This document shows, in pieces, positions 1 through 8,107 of a DNA stretch of 64,000 nucleotides. Positions within the stretch are counted from its first letter, which is position 1; each line of letters opens with the position of its first letter. The stretch is from Candidatus Poribacteria bacterium (GTDB taxonomy: Bacteria; Poribacteria; WGA-4E; WGA-3G), in contig RKRR01000140.1 of the NCBI GenBank assembly GCA_007571305.1, positions 1 through 64,000 of the forward strand, in the 5' to 3' direction. The notes below the pieces were generated by a model. The model ran no database searches, had not been told where the DNA came from, and saw nothing but the letters and a program-made list of their open reading frames with translations. The translations under genes were made by a program, and so were the position numbers.

Positions 1-36
1 GTCAACCCCGCCCGACAAAAGTACCGCAGTGTCCAT
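1..36 (-). CDS. PP-loop ATP pyrophosphatase, first 12 codons only
   Basis: On the minus strand an ATG at 36-34 opens a frame that runs off the window edge and reads MDTAVLLSGGVD. The SGGVD is the adenylate-binding PP-loop signature (SGGxDS) at the extreme N-terminus of MnmA/TrmU, QueC and related ATP pyrophosphatases; the VLLSGGVD form best recalls MnmA-type tRNA 2-thiouridylases. It starts 10 bases after the stop of the kinase fragment on the same strand, suggesting co-transcription. Only 12 residues are visible, so the subfamily cannot be fixed. Confidence 0.6.
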   Translation of the reverse strand, partial: MDTAVLLSGGVD

Positions 37-46
37 GGCAGCGCTG

Positions 47-541
47 TTAATGCCTTGCGGGGATGCTTAAGGTAAAATGTGTTTCTTTGTGAAGCTGCGT
101 ATACACAGATATTTTACCTCCCAGCGCATGAATACGCTGCTGTACCATGTTCAGTCCACCGCCGGCACCCGGCACAGCCTTTGTGCTGAACTCCGCGGCA
201 AAGAGTGTCCGTACCAGGCTCGTGTGATCCGCTTCACCTTCCAGAAGACCCAAGCTGTGCGCCTGCCGCTCAATATCAGCAAAATCTATTCCGCCGCCGT
301 CATCAATAACGATAATTTTATACTCGTCGCCGCGCTGTAAAAACACCAGTTCAATTTTGCCCATGCTTTCTTTGCCGCTTGCCACCCGTTCCTGTGGGCT
401 TTCAATGCCATGCTCAAAGGCGTTACGAACCATCTGGAAAAGGGCATCCTGAATTTGCGGGAGCATCGGCAAATGCACAATATTCCCACGAAATGAAATC
501 TTCACCATTTTTTTCAATTCATCGCTAAGGTCAACCGCCAT
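47..541 (-). CDS. CheA-like histidine kinase ATPase domain, 5' truncated
   Basis: A 164-residue GHKL-type ATP-binding domain. The N-box reads MVRNAFEHGIE (about residues 37-47), very close to the CheA form (LVRNAxDHGIE). The G1 box is DDGGGID (about 80-86), a FST segment resembles the CheA ATP lid, and the G2 region is GAGGGLNMV. CheA-type kinases autophosphorylate an Hpt histidine and pass the phosphate to response regulators. The Hpt, dimerisation and CheW-like domains are missing. The frame stays open upstream of this ATG to a stop at 596-598, and the residues there (VERMAVDLSDELKK across the ATG) still resemble CheA, so this ATG is not the true start. The gene is cut where it meets the glycosyltransferase fragment on the other strand. 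Confidence 0.7.
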   Translation of the reverse strand: MAVDLSDELKKMVKISFRGNIVHLPMLPQIQDALFQMVRNAFEHGIESPQERVASGKESMGKIELVFLQRGDEYKIIVIDDGGGIDFADIERQAHSLGLLEGEADHTSLVRTLFAAEFSTKAVPGAGGGLNMVQQRIHALGGKISVYTQLHKETHFTLSIPARH

Positions 542-553
542 GCGCTCAACTGC

Positions 554-1534
554 GTGCCGAAAACCGACAAGGTTCGACGATTTACCCTCCTCGACCTACT
601 TGAAGACTTCCGGCAGCTTGGGGTTATTCTCCAACTCCATCGGATGGTAAAACGGTATGCGATTGATCTCATTCATGCCAATTCGCTCTCGGTGGCACTG
701 CTCGGCGGTATCGTTGCGAGGATAAACCGCATCCCTATCCTGATGCATAAACGTTACGCTACCTCCTATGGCATTTTGGATCGGATATGTGAAAGACTCT
801 TGCATCGCGTAATTCTTGTTTCGGAGGCAACACGTTGGAACTTCGCTCCTACAGCGAAGCAGACGTTAATCTATAATGGGGTCGACTTAGATGCCTTTCA
901 AGCATCCACAGAAGAAGTGAAAGACCTCCGTGCAGAACTCCTTCCTGATACATCTGATGCTGCAATACTCACCGGAGTCGTGACTCGGATTACACCAGAG
1001 AAAGGCATCCATTTTTTAGTGAGAGCGATAGCAGAACTCAAAGGGCGTTCTTCAATGACTGGAGCAGACATAAAACTTCTTATCGTCGGGGGGACTTACT
1101 TCCAACAAGATGTTGACTATATGAGTGAGCTCAAACAGGAGGTCACAGACTTAGGCGTTGGAGATTCCGTCATTTTCACTGGATTTTTGTCGGATACGCG
1201 GATTGTAACGAGTCTGCTCGACATTGTGCTGGTACCATCTATTATCCCTGAGGCATGTCCGCGCACCATTATTGAAGCGATGGCGGTCGGCAAACCCGTT
1301 ATTTCTACGCCACTTGGCGGAAGTAAAGAACTTGTCACACGCGACACCGGGATCTTAGTGCCACCTGAAGACGCGTCGGCAATTGCAGACGCTATCGCAA
1401 CGCTTGCAACCGATCGGGAACGCCTGAAGACAATGGGTGAAGCCTCTCGCAATCGTGCCGAACAGTTGTTTAGTAGCCAAAAGAACACAGCATTGACAGA
1501 GGCTGTCTACGCCGAACTGTTAACCGCATGTTAA
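554..1534 (+). CDS. GT4 glycosyltransferase, 5' truncated
   Basis: A 326-residue GT-B fold glycosyltransferase of family 4, which transfers a sugar from a nucleotide-sugar donor. The donor-binding half is complete: GVVTRITPEKG near residue 131, a GFLSD turn near 190, and the E-x7-E pair (E213, E221) in PEACPRTIIEAMAVGKPV followed by PLGG. The N-terminal half is short: the glycine-rich first Rossmann strand and about 60 residues normal for GT4 enzymes are absent, and the sequence begins in the region preceding the DLIHANS motif. The GTG at 554 has no ribosome binding site and is only the first available codon. Coding sense is lost about where the opposite-strand kinase also loses its 5' end, so a chimeric junction or a rearrangement is likely. 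Confidence 0.75.
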   Translation: MPKTDKVRRFTLLDLLEDFRQLGVILQLHRMVKRYAIDLIHANSLSVALLGGIVARINRIPILMHKRYATSYGILDRICERLLHRVILVSEATRWNFAPTAKQTLIYNGVDLDAFQASTEEVKDLRAELLPDTSDAAILTGVVTRITPEKGIHFLVRAIAELKGRSSMTGADIKLLIVGGTYFQQDVDYMSELKQEVTDLGVGDSVIFTGFLSDTRIVTSLLDIVLVPSIIPEACPRTIIEAMAVGKPVISTPLGGSKELVTRDTGILVPPEDASAIADAIATLATDRERLKTMGEASRNRAEQLFSSQKNTALTEAVYAELLTAC

Positions 1535-1616
1535 GATGTCTCCGAATTGCGACTTTTCCTGTACGATGCGGAAGAAATAAAAACTCACTATTTTATCATA
1601 CTACAAAGGAGTCACT

Positions 1617-2633
1617 GTGAGAGAAAAAACGGTTAGTCCACCGCAAGGCGCACAAGCAAGCCAAGGTCAAGTGAGGCAAGTGTCTCAGTTGTTCGGTGAA
1701 GGCATCGGCGACACCCCGGAATGGGTCGAGATCCATCGTACCAGCGATGAGTGGGAAGTGAAACTCATCCAGGCCACTTTGAGCGCGCAACAGATCCGAT
1801 GCAGACCCATCGAATTAAGAGAGGAACGTCAAACCGCTCTCCTTGTTGCCCCTGAACACGAAGTGGAAGCCATGGAAGTGGTAAGCCGCATCGGTGTAGC
1901 TGTCACGGACAACGAAATGGCGACGCAATCTGAAGAAACTGCGGAAGCACTCAAACAACGCGATATGACTGTCGCCCAGGAAGATACAATCCAAGACTCT
2001 GATCTCAGTGACTCGTCAGAAATTACAATGGCGGCTCGCGAAGGTATCGGCAGTGTCGTCTATATGGCTGGACAGGGATATGAGCTCCGCGTCGGTCCTG
2101 AACCGTATGTCACCGTCTCAGAGAATGATTGGGAAGAATTCACTGACTTCAGCGCGCAACGCCAAGAGTTTGTGATCCTTCTTCGCCATGAATACCCGGA
2201 CCTCTTCGAGTGGATTCAAGACGGAAAACTCCTCGCAGAATTCATCCGTCTCATTGAGATGACGTACCAAGAGGGTGCGCCGACGCTGCCTCACCGCTCC
2301 AGAGGTGCGACTGATGCTGAAGAGTCCGATGCGATTCCTTATCACCCACTTGCCCAACTTAGTCTCACTGTCGCGGTAATTTCACTCATTGCAGTGCTTT
2401 TTCAGATTCCGTGGCAGGTCAACCTCGTGTTAGCAGTCGTTGCTGTAGTGTCGGCAGTCGTTGCTAAATACCAAATTGATGTCAGCGATGGGGCATCAAC
2501 GGGTATTCCGATGGCATTCAGTGCGATTGTGCTTGCGTGTCTCGTTGTCGTATTTGCATGGTGGTTGGAGCAGCGTCCGGAGCCTATGGAGCCAGCAACC
2601 CCGTCTGCCCGTGAGATGGTCGAGGACCGGTAG
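1617..2633 (+). CDS. DUF2007-like protein with three C-terminal membrane helices
   Basis: A 338-residue protein starting at GTG with a strong AAAGGAG site just upstream. Residues about 36-95 (EIHRTSDEWEVKLIQATL... LVAPEHEVEAMEVV) resemble the DUF2007 putative signal-transducer domain, which has a ferredoxin-like fold. A low-complexity acidic linker follows, then a soluble middle part (about 140-220), and three hydrophobic helices (about 245-264, 267-285 and 297-317), so it is anchored in the inner membrane by its C-terminus. Biochemical function is unknown. Its last 37 codons are duplicated as a free fragment at 3799-3912. Confidence 0.7.
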   Translation: MREKTVSPPQGAQASQGQVRQVSQLFGEGIGDTPEWVEIHRTSDEWEVKLIQATLSAQQIRCRPIELREERQTALLVAPEHEVEAMEVVSRIGVAVTDNEMATQSEETAEALKQRDMTVAQEDTIQDSDLSDSSEITMAAREGIGSVVYMAGQGYELRVGPEPYVTVSENDWEEFTDFSAQRQEFVILLRHEYPDLFEWIQDGKLLAEFIRLIEMTYQEGAPTLPHRSRGATDAEESDAIPYHPLAQLSLTVAVISLIAVLFQIPWQVNLVLAVVAVVSAVVAKYQIDVSDGASTGIPMAFSAIVLACLVVVFAWWLEQRPEPMEPATPSAREMVEDR

Positions 2634-2707
2634 TTGGAAGGATGCAGCATTGGAGGGTGAACGAGAAGAAATTCTCATGATTTGTGGAGGCCCAGATAAC
2701 CTGCTTA

Positions 2708-2965
2708 TCAAACCCTCCTGTCATACTCGCCGTGTTTTCCGATCCAAACCCAAATTAAAACGTCCTCATGTTCAATTGCCAATGTCCGGTAGTCATCGTT
2801 GACTCTTGCGGACCAATAATTACCGCGTTGGGTTTTCTTTAGCATGAGCGAAGGGTGGTATGGATTTTGCCTTAGGCGTTCAAATTGCTTGTCTGCGCGG
2901 TTTTGAATTTCTCGTGGCAGTTTGTGATAATGATTCCAAAACTGACGGGTCGTCTTATAAATCAA
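2708..2965 (-). CDS. RelE/ParE-superfamily toxin
   Basis: An 85-residue basic protein with the pattern of RelE/ParE-fold toxins: an N-terminal helical LPREIQNRADKQFERL stretch, then NPYHPSLMLKK, the YWSARVNDDYRTL strand pair and a closing WVWIGKHGEYDRRV. Members of this superfamily cleave mRNA on the ribosome or poison gyrase; which applies here cannot be read from sequence. Its start overlaps the 3' end of the upstream antitoxin gene by 11 bases, the usual coupled antitoxin-toxin order. The motifs are intact, so it may be functional. Confidence 0.75.
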   Translation of the reverse strand: MIYKTTRQFWNHYHKLPREIQNRADKQFERLRQNPYHPSLMLKKTQRGNYWSARVNDDYRTLAIEHEDVLIWVWIGKHGEYDRRV

Positions 2966-3317
2966 TAACCTTCCCAGCCTTTATCTCTTCAAGTGTTTCC
3001 TCGCGTAGATAATCAAGTTTTCCTGCTTTTATATCTTCTTCAAGTTGTTGATCCCAAACTTCCTCACGTGCCGCTAAGGCTTCACGAAGTTTAACTGTCA
3101 GGTTCTTCAATAGTGCTGTTTTTGTCTTTGCCGCGCACTCTACTTCGGGAATATCAGGAAGCCAGCCGCGCCATCCAACAGATTCTTTTGTTACATAGGC
3201 AGTATAAGGTTCCTCAAAGACCTCGTCCACTATTTCTACAGATTGAAATTGTGTATGCTTAATATGTTGTTCTGGAGCACTATCGTTGGTGATCTGCTCG
3301 CTTGCGATACGTGTCAT
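2955..3317 (-). CDS. HicB-like antitoxin of the RelE-type pair
   Basis: A 120-residue protein. The start is placed at the ATG ending at 3317 because an AGGAGG site lies 8 bases upstream; an in-frame ATG 33 bases earlier lacks one. The middle (GWLPDIPEVECAAKTKTALL) resembles the HicB partial RNase-H-like fold. The C-terminal tail (EEDIKAGKLDYLREETLEEI) is typical of antitoxins that wrap a RelE-type toxin. The role is inferred from the overlap with the toxin gene downstream. A good sigma70-type promoter lies about 140 bases upstream (3460-3488). Confidence 0.65.
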   Translation of the reverse strand: MTRIASEQITNDSAPEQHIKHTQFQSVEIVDEVFEEPYTAYVTKESVGWRGWLPDIPEVECAAKTKTALLKNLTVKLREALAAREEVWDQQLEEDIKAGKLDYLREETLEEIKAGKVIDL

Positions 3318-3459
3318 AAACGTCGCCTCCTGATACAGAGCAATCTTCATTTACGATAACATCGGTTCACTTGCAACTTGCTTTCTACCATTCCACGGGG
3401 CCGGACCGGGCTCGGTCCTAATTGCAGTGGAACTGCTGCCTAACAAACTGGACGTATAT

Positions 3460-3488
3460 AATATACAACTTATTGTCCATAAAGTCAA
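3460..3488 (-). promoter_or_regulatory. Sigma70-type promoter for the toxin-antitoxin pair
   Basis: On the minus strand TTGACT and TATATT are separated by exactly 17 bases, pointing toward the antitoxin gene. The leader of about 140 bases contains a 6-bp palindrome (GGACCG/CGGTCC at about 3403-3418) that could form a hairpin or serve as an operator. Seen directly in sequence; activity is inference. Confidence 0.5.
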
Positions 3489-3685
3489 AACTTTTGTTTT
3501 TCTACTTTTACGGTGTTCAAATACAGAGCAGAAAATCTTGCTCTTTTCTTAATTTATCTGTTGATTTTTTTCAGTAGGTTTTATAGTAAATCGAAATGTT
3601 TAAGTTGAGACATTGATTCGTGGAATATATGGTAAAATTGGAATACAGAATTAAGTGTGTATATAGCAGGCACTCGCGTTGATAT

Positions 3686-3781
3686 ATGAAGTTTATGAAA
3701 AGAAAAATGAATTCCCAAGATTACACCCAATGGGGTTTACCGGAAGGTGCTAAAGCCTATCTCGGAAAGGGAAATCGGTAA
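3686..3781 (+). pseudogene. WD40-protein N-terminal fragment
   Basis: A 31-codon reading frame ends in TAA and includes SQDYTQWGLPEGAKAYLGKG. I recall WGLPEGAKARLGKG-like sequence as the opening of WD40-repeat proteins that are numerous in Poribacteria-like genomes; there it runs on into the beta-propeller. Here the propeller is absent and the frame stops at once, so this is a remnant. The assignment rests on memory of the family. Confidence 0.45.
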
Positions 3782-3798
3782 GTGTTCTGGTGACTCTA

Positions 3799-3912
3799 AG
3801 TGCGATTGTGCTTGCGTGTTTGGTCGTCGTATTTGCATGGTGGCTGAGCCAGCGTCCGGAACCGGTAGAACCAGAGAGCCTTCCCGTTCGTGAACTCATT
3901 GAAGATCGGTAG
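3799..3912 (+). pseudogene. Duplicated C-terminus of the DUF2007-like gene
   Basis: The 38 codons here, including the TAG stop, encode a segment starting SAIVLACLVVVFAWWL and ending ELIEDR. This is a near copy of the last 37 residues of the protein at 1617-2633 (SAIVLACLVVVFAWWL ... EMVEDR). Nucleotide identity is also high over the stretch. No start or upstream part exists, so it is a partial duplication or the scar of a lost paralogue. It lies 17 bases after the WD40 fragment. Confidence 0.8.
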
Positions 3913-4018
3913 GGATCGCTTCTCTATAGGAGTAAGGAAAAAGGGCAGTTCCCTTTCCCAAATGTAGGACACCATTTATAATGCAGCTAGGAATAAGACT
4001 TGCGAGCGGAAGGCAATC

Positions 4019-5962
4019 ATGTCAGAAAACAGGCATCAAACCCAAATCGGGGCTGCAACAACCTCCCTTCTTCCACCGCTTGTTATCGGTGTAGCTCTGA
4101 TCCTTCTCAATGCATATTGGATTGCCTTAGTCAGTGGTATCTATCACTCCCTGAACCCTGCCTATGCCTCTCTGTTTATCGCTCCAGTTGTTAACCTCTT
4201 TTTTGGGGTGCTCATCAATACGCTGCTAAAGCGGATCCGACCACAACTCGCCCTTGGCCGTGCACAACTTCTCTTGGTCTATCAGATGTTGGTCATTCTC
4301 TGCGTGGTCTCTGGACATAACCCGATGGATTTTATCTTGGGAATCCTCGCACATCCGTTCTGGTTCGCCACCTTTGAAAACGAATACGCAACCCTTTTTC
4401 ACAGGTACATCCCATCTTGGTTTACGGTTGAAGATAAAGGTGCTCTCACGGGTTTCTTTGAAGGGAACTCGACCCTATACACATCGAGACACCTGTTAGC
4501 ATGGATAGGTCCCGTGCTGCTGTGGTCATTTGTCACGTTCATCCTATTCTTCATCTTGATGTGTTTCAATAGCATTCAACGTCTACAGTGGAGCGAACGG
4601 GAACGGCTCAGTTACCCGATTGCACAACTTCCTATAGAAATGACCACGCCACGTTTTTTTTCAAGAAGATTGCTATGGCTTGGGTTCAGCATCTGTGCAG
4701 TGATAGAACTCCTCAACGGACTCCATTTTCTGTATCCTTTTGTGCCCGGTGTACCGCTGAAAATACCCGACTTTGGAGCGAAAATCTTTACGACGAAACC
4801 TTGGAACGCGATTGGATGGTTACCGCTTTTCTTTTATCCTTGGGTCGTCGCATTGACATTCTTCGTACCGCTCGAACTTTCGTTTTCGGTCTGGTTCTTT
4901 TTTCTTTTTACAAAATTCCAATTGATCATAGGAAGTATCGGGGGCTGGAAATCGCTGCAAGGTTTTCCCTATTACAATCAACAAGGCATCGGGGCATGGT
5001 TGACCCTCGCAATTCTAATTTTATGGACAAGTCGTCAGCATCTCAAAACAGTATTTTCTACAGTTTTTAAGCCCTCTGACAATGACATCGCCGCTTCCAA
5101 AAAAGAACCACTTCAATATCGCACTGCGCTACTGGGTATCTTGGTAGGTACCACGATACTTGTCATCATCTTTCAGCAGGCTGGTATGTCGGTTGGAATT
5201 CTCCTCACCTTTCTCTGTCTCTACTTTCTTATGTCCATCGCCATAACGTATGCGAGGGCAGCAGTCGGTGTGCCGTATCATGAAGTTATTTGGACGCATC
5301 CACAATTGATGATCGTATCAGTGTTAGGCACACGACGGATCGGGGCGGCGAACCTGACGCTTTTCTCTTTTTTGTATCCCTACGTTCGCGACAACGTCTC
5401 ACACCCAATGCCGAGTCAGTTAGAAGGATTTAAAATCGCGGAGCGTGCCCCTGTCACTCAGAAAAAAATGGCAATTGCTATGATAGTCGCCCTACTGATT
5501 GCTACTCCGGCTTCGTTCTGGGCGTACCTGCATCTCATCTACCAACACGGGGCGGTACGGACTGAAGGGTACATTATTGGTATCGGCATTGAAACCTTTG
5601 AACGTCTGTTATTGCCGTGGCTGCAACAACCACATACCACGGATAGCATAGGCTTGAGTTTCACAGCATTCGCCTCGCTGTTCACATTGGCATTAATGTT
5701 TCTGAGACGGCAATTTATTTGGTTTCCTTTCCACCCGGCGGGTTATGCGCTCGGTTTATCCGCAGGAATGGTCTGGGTCTGGAGCGCAGTCTGTGTTGGT
5801 TGGATTATTAAGGGAGTCCTACTCAAATTCGGCGGGTTGCGAATCTACAGGAAGGCGGCTCCGTTCTTTGTTGGCGTGATTTTGGGGGATTTCCTGATCG
5901 GAACGTTCTGGAGTTTCGTGGGTGCGGTTTTTGGGATACCAGTGTATCGTGTTTGGTATTAA
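4019..5962 (+). CDS. Large multi-pass membrane protein (DUF6785-like)
   Basis: A 647-residue, highly hydrophobic protein with at least a dozen membrane segments. It has conserved-looking charged loops such as GHNPMDFILG (about residues 99-108) and the WSERERLSYPIAQLP loop near residue 191. The SERE(R)LxYPxAQLP loop and overall length match a family of uncharacterised membrane proteins (DUF6785/DUF6784) common in Planctomycetes, Poribacteria and related groups, distantly like oligopeptide transporters. No substrate can be inferred. The ATG is preceded by GGAAGG. It stands alone, followed by the HicA-like gene. Confidence 0.65.
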   Translation: MSENRHQTQIGAATTSLLPPLVIGVALILLNAYWIALVSGIYHSLNPAYASLFIAPVVNLFFGVLINTLLKRIRPQLALGRAQLLLVYQMLVILCVVSGHNPMDFILGILAHPFWFATFENEYATLFHRYIPSWFTVEDKGALTGFFEGNSTLYTSRHLLAWIGPVLLWSFVTFILFFILMCFNSIQRLQWSERERLSYPIAQLPIEMTTPRFFSRRLLWLGFSICAVIELLNGLHFLYPFVPGVPLKIPDFGAKIFTTKPWNAIGWLPLFFYPWVVALTFFVPLELSFSVWFFFLFTKFQLIIGSIGGWKSLQGFPYYNQQGIGAWLTLAILILWTSRQHLKTVFSTVFKPSDNDIAASKKEPLQYRTALLGILVGTTILVIIFQQAGMSVGILLTFLCLYFLMSIAITYARAAVGVPYHEVIWTHPQLMIVSVLGTRRIGAANLTLFSFLYPYVRDNVSHPMPSQLEGFKIAERAPVTQKKMAIAMIVALLIATPASFWAYLHLIYQHGAVRTEGYIIGIGIETFERLLLPWLQQPHTTDSIGLSFTAFASLFTLALMFLRRQFIWFPFHPAGYALGLSAGMVWVWSAVCVGWIIKGVLLKFGGLRIYRKAAPFFVGVILGDFLIGTFWSFVGAVFGIPVYRVWY

Positions 5963-5988
5963 GAACTACAAGTGGACTGAATTTTAAA

Positions 5989-6017
5989 TTGACACTTCAA
6001 CTTGTATATGGTAGCGT
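5989..6017 (+). promoter_or_regulatory. Possible promoter of the HicAB-like pair
   Basis: A perfect TTGACA is followed after 17 bases by TAGCGT, a weak -10, in the 85-base gap before the HicA-like start. Placement fits; the -10 match is poor. Confidence 0.3.
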
Positions 6018-6047
6018 TAAGGGGCAAAGCATCCCCGCGGTTCGCGT

Positions 6048-6314
6048 ATGAATGTCCGTCTAAGCAAAAAACATCAAAGAACCCTGGAGACCATCTTCAG
6101 TAAAGACGTTCCAATAACGTTGCAATGGAGGCGGATTGAAGCCCTTTTCAATGCATTGGGTGCTACAAAAGAAGAAGTCCGTGGATCTGCTGTGAATTTT
6201 AAACTTCGTGGAAAAACGGGCACATTTCACCGGCCACACCCGCGAAAAGAGGTAAGACGGTATCAAATCAGGCGTGCACGAAAATTTCTAGAAGAGGTGG
6301 AAATAACACCATGA
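6048..6314 (+). CDS. HicA-like toxin
   Basis: An 88-residue basic protein whose C-terminal half (GSAVNFKLRGKTGTFHRPHP, then EVRRYQIRRARKFLEE) follows the HicA double-stranded-RNA-binding-like pattern. HicA toxins are mRNA interferases using a histidine in a GSxH-type motif. Here that position reads GSAVN, so the usual histidine is absent, as in a subfamily with GSRV, and only the histidines of FHRPHP remain. The stop overlaps the ATG of the next gene (ATGA), giving the normal hicA-hicB order with coupled translation. Confidence 0.65.
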   Translation: MNVRLSKKHQRTLETIFSKDVPITLQWRRIEALFNALGATKEEVRGSAVNFKLRGKTGTFHRPHPRKEVRRYQIRRARKFLEEVEITP

Positions 6315-6562
6315 AAACAATGACATATCGAGGATATACAGCGGAAATTGTCTATAGCGAAGAAGATGAGTGCTTTGTGGGTGATGTAGTGAACATTGAT
6401 GACATTATTTGCTTCCATGGAGATACCGGCGAAGAACTACGGGGTGCCTTTGAAGACGTGGTGGACCTTCACATCAAAGTCAAAAATCAACCAGAAAATC
6501 CCCCGCGAAAGTACCTCGTGTGGCGGTTAATGTCTCGCCTCCGTCAAGCACTTCATCTATAA
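6311..6562 (+). CDS. HicB-like antitoxin, short C-terminus
   Basis: An 83-residue protein with the HicB N-terminal fold: TYRGYTAEIVYSEEDECFVG, a GDTGEELRGAFEDVVD helix, then NPPRKY. HicB proteins normally continue into a ribbon-helix-helix or Xre DNA-binding domain of 30-50 residues. Here only the first strand-like part remains (WRLMSRLRQALHL) before the stop, so operator binding may be lost while toxin neutralisation could persist. It is translationally coupled to the HicA-like gene. Confidence 0.65.
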   Translation: MKTMTYRGYTAEIVYSEEDECFVGDVVNIDDIICFHGDTGEELRGAFEDVVDLHIKVKNQPENPPRKYLVWRLMSRLRQALHL

Positions 6563-6625
6563 AAAACGTAGAGCGTTGCTTCACCTATTATATGAGTAAA
6601 GCCATGAAAGTAGGAAATTTTATCA

Positions 6626-7315
6626 GTGAAAACATGCGTCATTGTTTTTGCTAAAAATCCGGTGTCGAACCAGGTCAAGACGCGGCTCATACCAACCCTC
6701 TCACCGGAACAAGCGGCAATATTATACACTGCGTTTCTCACAGATTGGTGTGAAGCACTCGCTAAACTTCCCGGTGTGGACCGAATCATCGCTTATACAC
6801 CCGCAGGGGCACGCTCCGATTTACAAGCGTTAATCGGAGACGATGTTCGCTACATTCCACAAATAGGTGCTGACCTTGGGAAACGGCTCGCTTCAGCAAC
6901 ACAGTGGGCAACTGAACAGGGATACACAAAGACTTTACTCGTCGGGTCCGATAGCCCAACGCTACCTACTTCGTATATCTCAAAAGCATTTACACGACTC
7001 AACTCGCGAGATGTCGTTATTGGACCGAGTACAGACGGTGGCTATTACCTCATCGGCTTTTCGGCAAGGAACATAGCGATGACCGTACCGTTTATATTTG
7101 AGGAAATCGCGTGGAGCACGGCAGATGTTTTTCAACAAACGGTAGCACGTATTCAATCGCTAAAGGCGACCATTGGGCTACTACCGCCGTGGTATGATAT
7201 AGATACGGCTGAAGATTTGGCGTTTCTATACACACATATATCAGCGATGCGGCTCGCGGGCGAAACGATGCCGGCCGTCAGAACAGAATCTCTATTGACA
7301 GAAATATTCTCATAA
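6626..7315 (+). CDS. DUF2064 / TIGR04282-type glycosyltransferase
   Basis: A 229-residue GT-A-like nucleotidyl/glycosyl transferase. It opens MKTCVIVFAKNPVSNQVKTR, the family signature (FAKxPxxGxVKTRL), and has GSDSPTLP near residue 112 and STDGGYYLIG near residue 135, the metal and sugar-nucleotide sites of this family. Relatives are called TIGR04282 arsenosugar biosynthesis glycosyltransferases; no arsenosugar partner gene is adjacent, so that role is not asserted. The start is GTG, with AGTAGG about 12 bases upstream. Confidence 0.8.
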   Translation: MKTCVIVFAKNPVSNQVKTRLIPTLSPEQAAILYTAFLTDWCEALAKLPGVDRIIAYTPAGARSDLQALIGDDVRYIPQIGADLGKRLASATQWATEQGYTKTLLVGSDSPTLPTSYISKAFTRLNSRDVVIGPSTDGGYYLIGFSARNIAMTVPFIFEEIAWSTADVFQQTVARIQSLKATIGLLPPWYDIDTAEDLAFLYTHISAMRLAGETMPAVRTESLLTEIFS

Positions 7316-7340
7316 ACAGCAAGGAAAAGGAGACTTCATA

Positions 7341-8072
7341 ATGGGACAATTAGACGGAAAATTTGCGATTGTAACGGGTGGAAACCGAGGGATCGGAAGA
7401 GGAATTGCGAGAGGGCTTGCCGCTGAGGGTGCGACTCTCACAATCGCTGCTAGGGACGCGGACCTCCTTGAAGAAACCGCTAACGAATTCCGGGAAAACG
7501 GCACAAAAGTGTTGACTGTCCCGACCGATGTAACGGACGAGGAACAGATTAAGGCACTCTTTGAAAAATCGATGGACGCGTACGGTCGTTTGGACATCCT
7601 CGTAAATAACGCTGGGGCATTCAATGGGGGGGCCATAGGTGAACTCGCAACGGAGGATTGGGATTGGGTTATTAATGTGAATCTCCGCGCGCCGTTTATC
7701 TGCACACGTGAGGCATTCGCAATTATGAAAACACAAGGTGAAGGCGGCCGTATTATTAACGTCGGGAGTATATCTGCGCATCGCGTCCGTCCCCGCACAG
7801 CACCTTACAGTGCCAGCAAATTTGGTATCTGGGGACTGACACAAGTGACAGCACTTGAAGGTAGACCGCACGGCATTACGGCGAGCTGCTTACAACCCGG
7901 CAATACCTACGTAGAGCGACATCAGAACCGTCCACAGGAACCTATGGAACCGATGATGGATGTTGACGATCTCGCGCAAGCCGCTGTTCTCATGGCGACG
8001 CTCCCGCCGCATATCAATATGTTAGAAGCGACTGTCCTGCCGGTCGGTCAACTTTATGTCGGACGAGGATAA
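7341..8072 (+). CDS. Short-chain dehydrogenase/reductase
   Basis: A 243-residue classical SDR. The NAD(P)-binding TGGNRGIG motif is at about 12-19, NNAG at 89-92, and the catalytic Ser143, Tyr156 and Lys160 are in place (YSASK). The length is standard. It starts with AAAAGGAGA upstream and is followed 35 bases later by a PhyH dioxygenase gene with its own GGAGG, so the two are probably co-transcribed and may act on the same alcohol/ketone. The substrate is not identifiable. Confidence 0.85.
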   Translation: MGQLDGKFAIVTGGNRGIGRGIARGLAAEGATLTIAARDADLLEETANEFRENGTKVLTVPTDVTDEEQIKALFEKSMDAYGRLDILVNNAGAFNGGAIGELATEDWDWVINVNLRAPFICTREAFAIMKTQGEGGRIINVGSISAHRVRPRTAPYSASKFGIWGLTQVTALEGRPHGITASCLQPGNTYVERHQNRPQEPMEPMMDVDDLAQAAVLMATLPPHINMLEATVLPVGQLYVGRG

Positions 8073-8107
8073 CGTTCGCTCCTATAAAGGCGCAATCGGA
8101 GGCAATC

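Noticed and set aside
7350..7871. Minus-strand frame of 173 codons across the SDR gene
   Set aside because: The plus strand has a complete SDR with all catalytic residues; the antisense frame has no recognisable motif or start signal.
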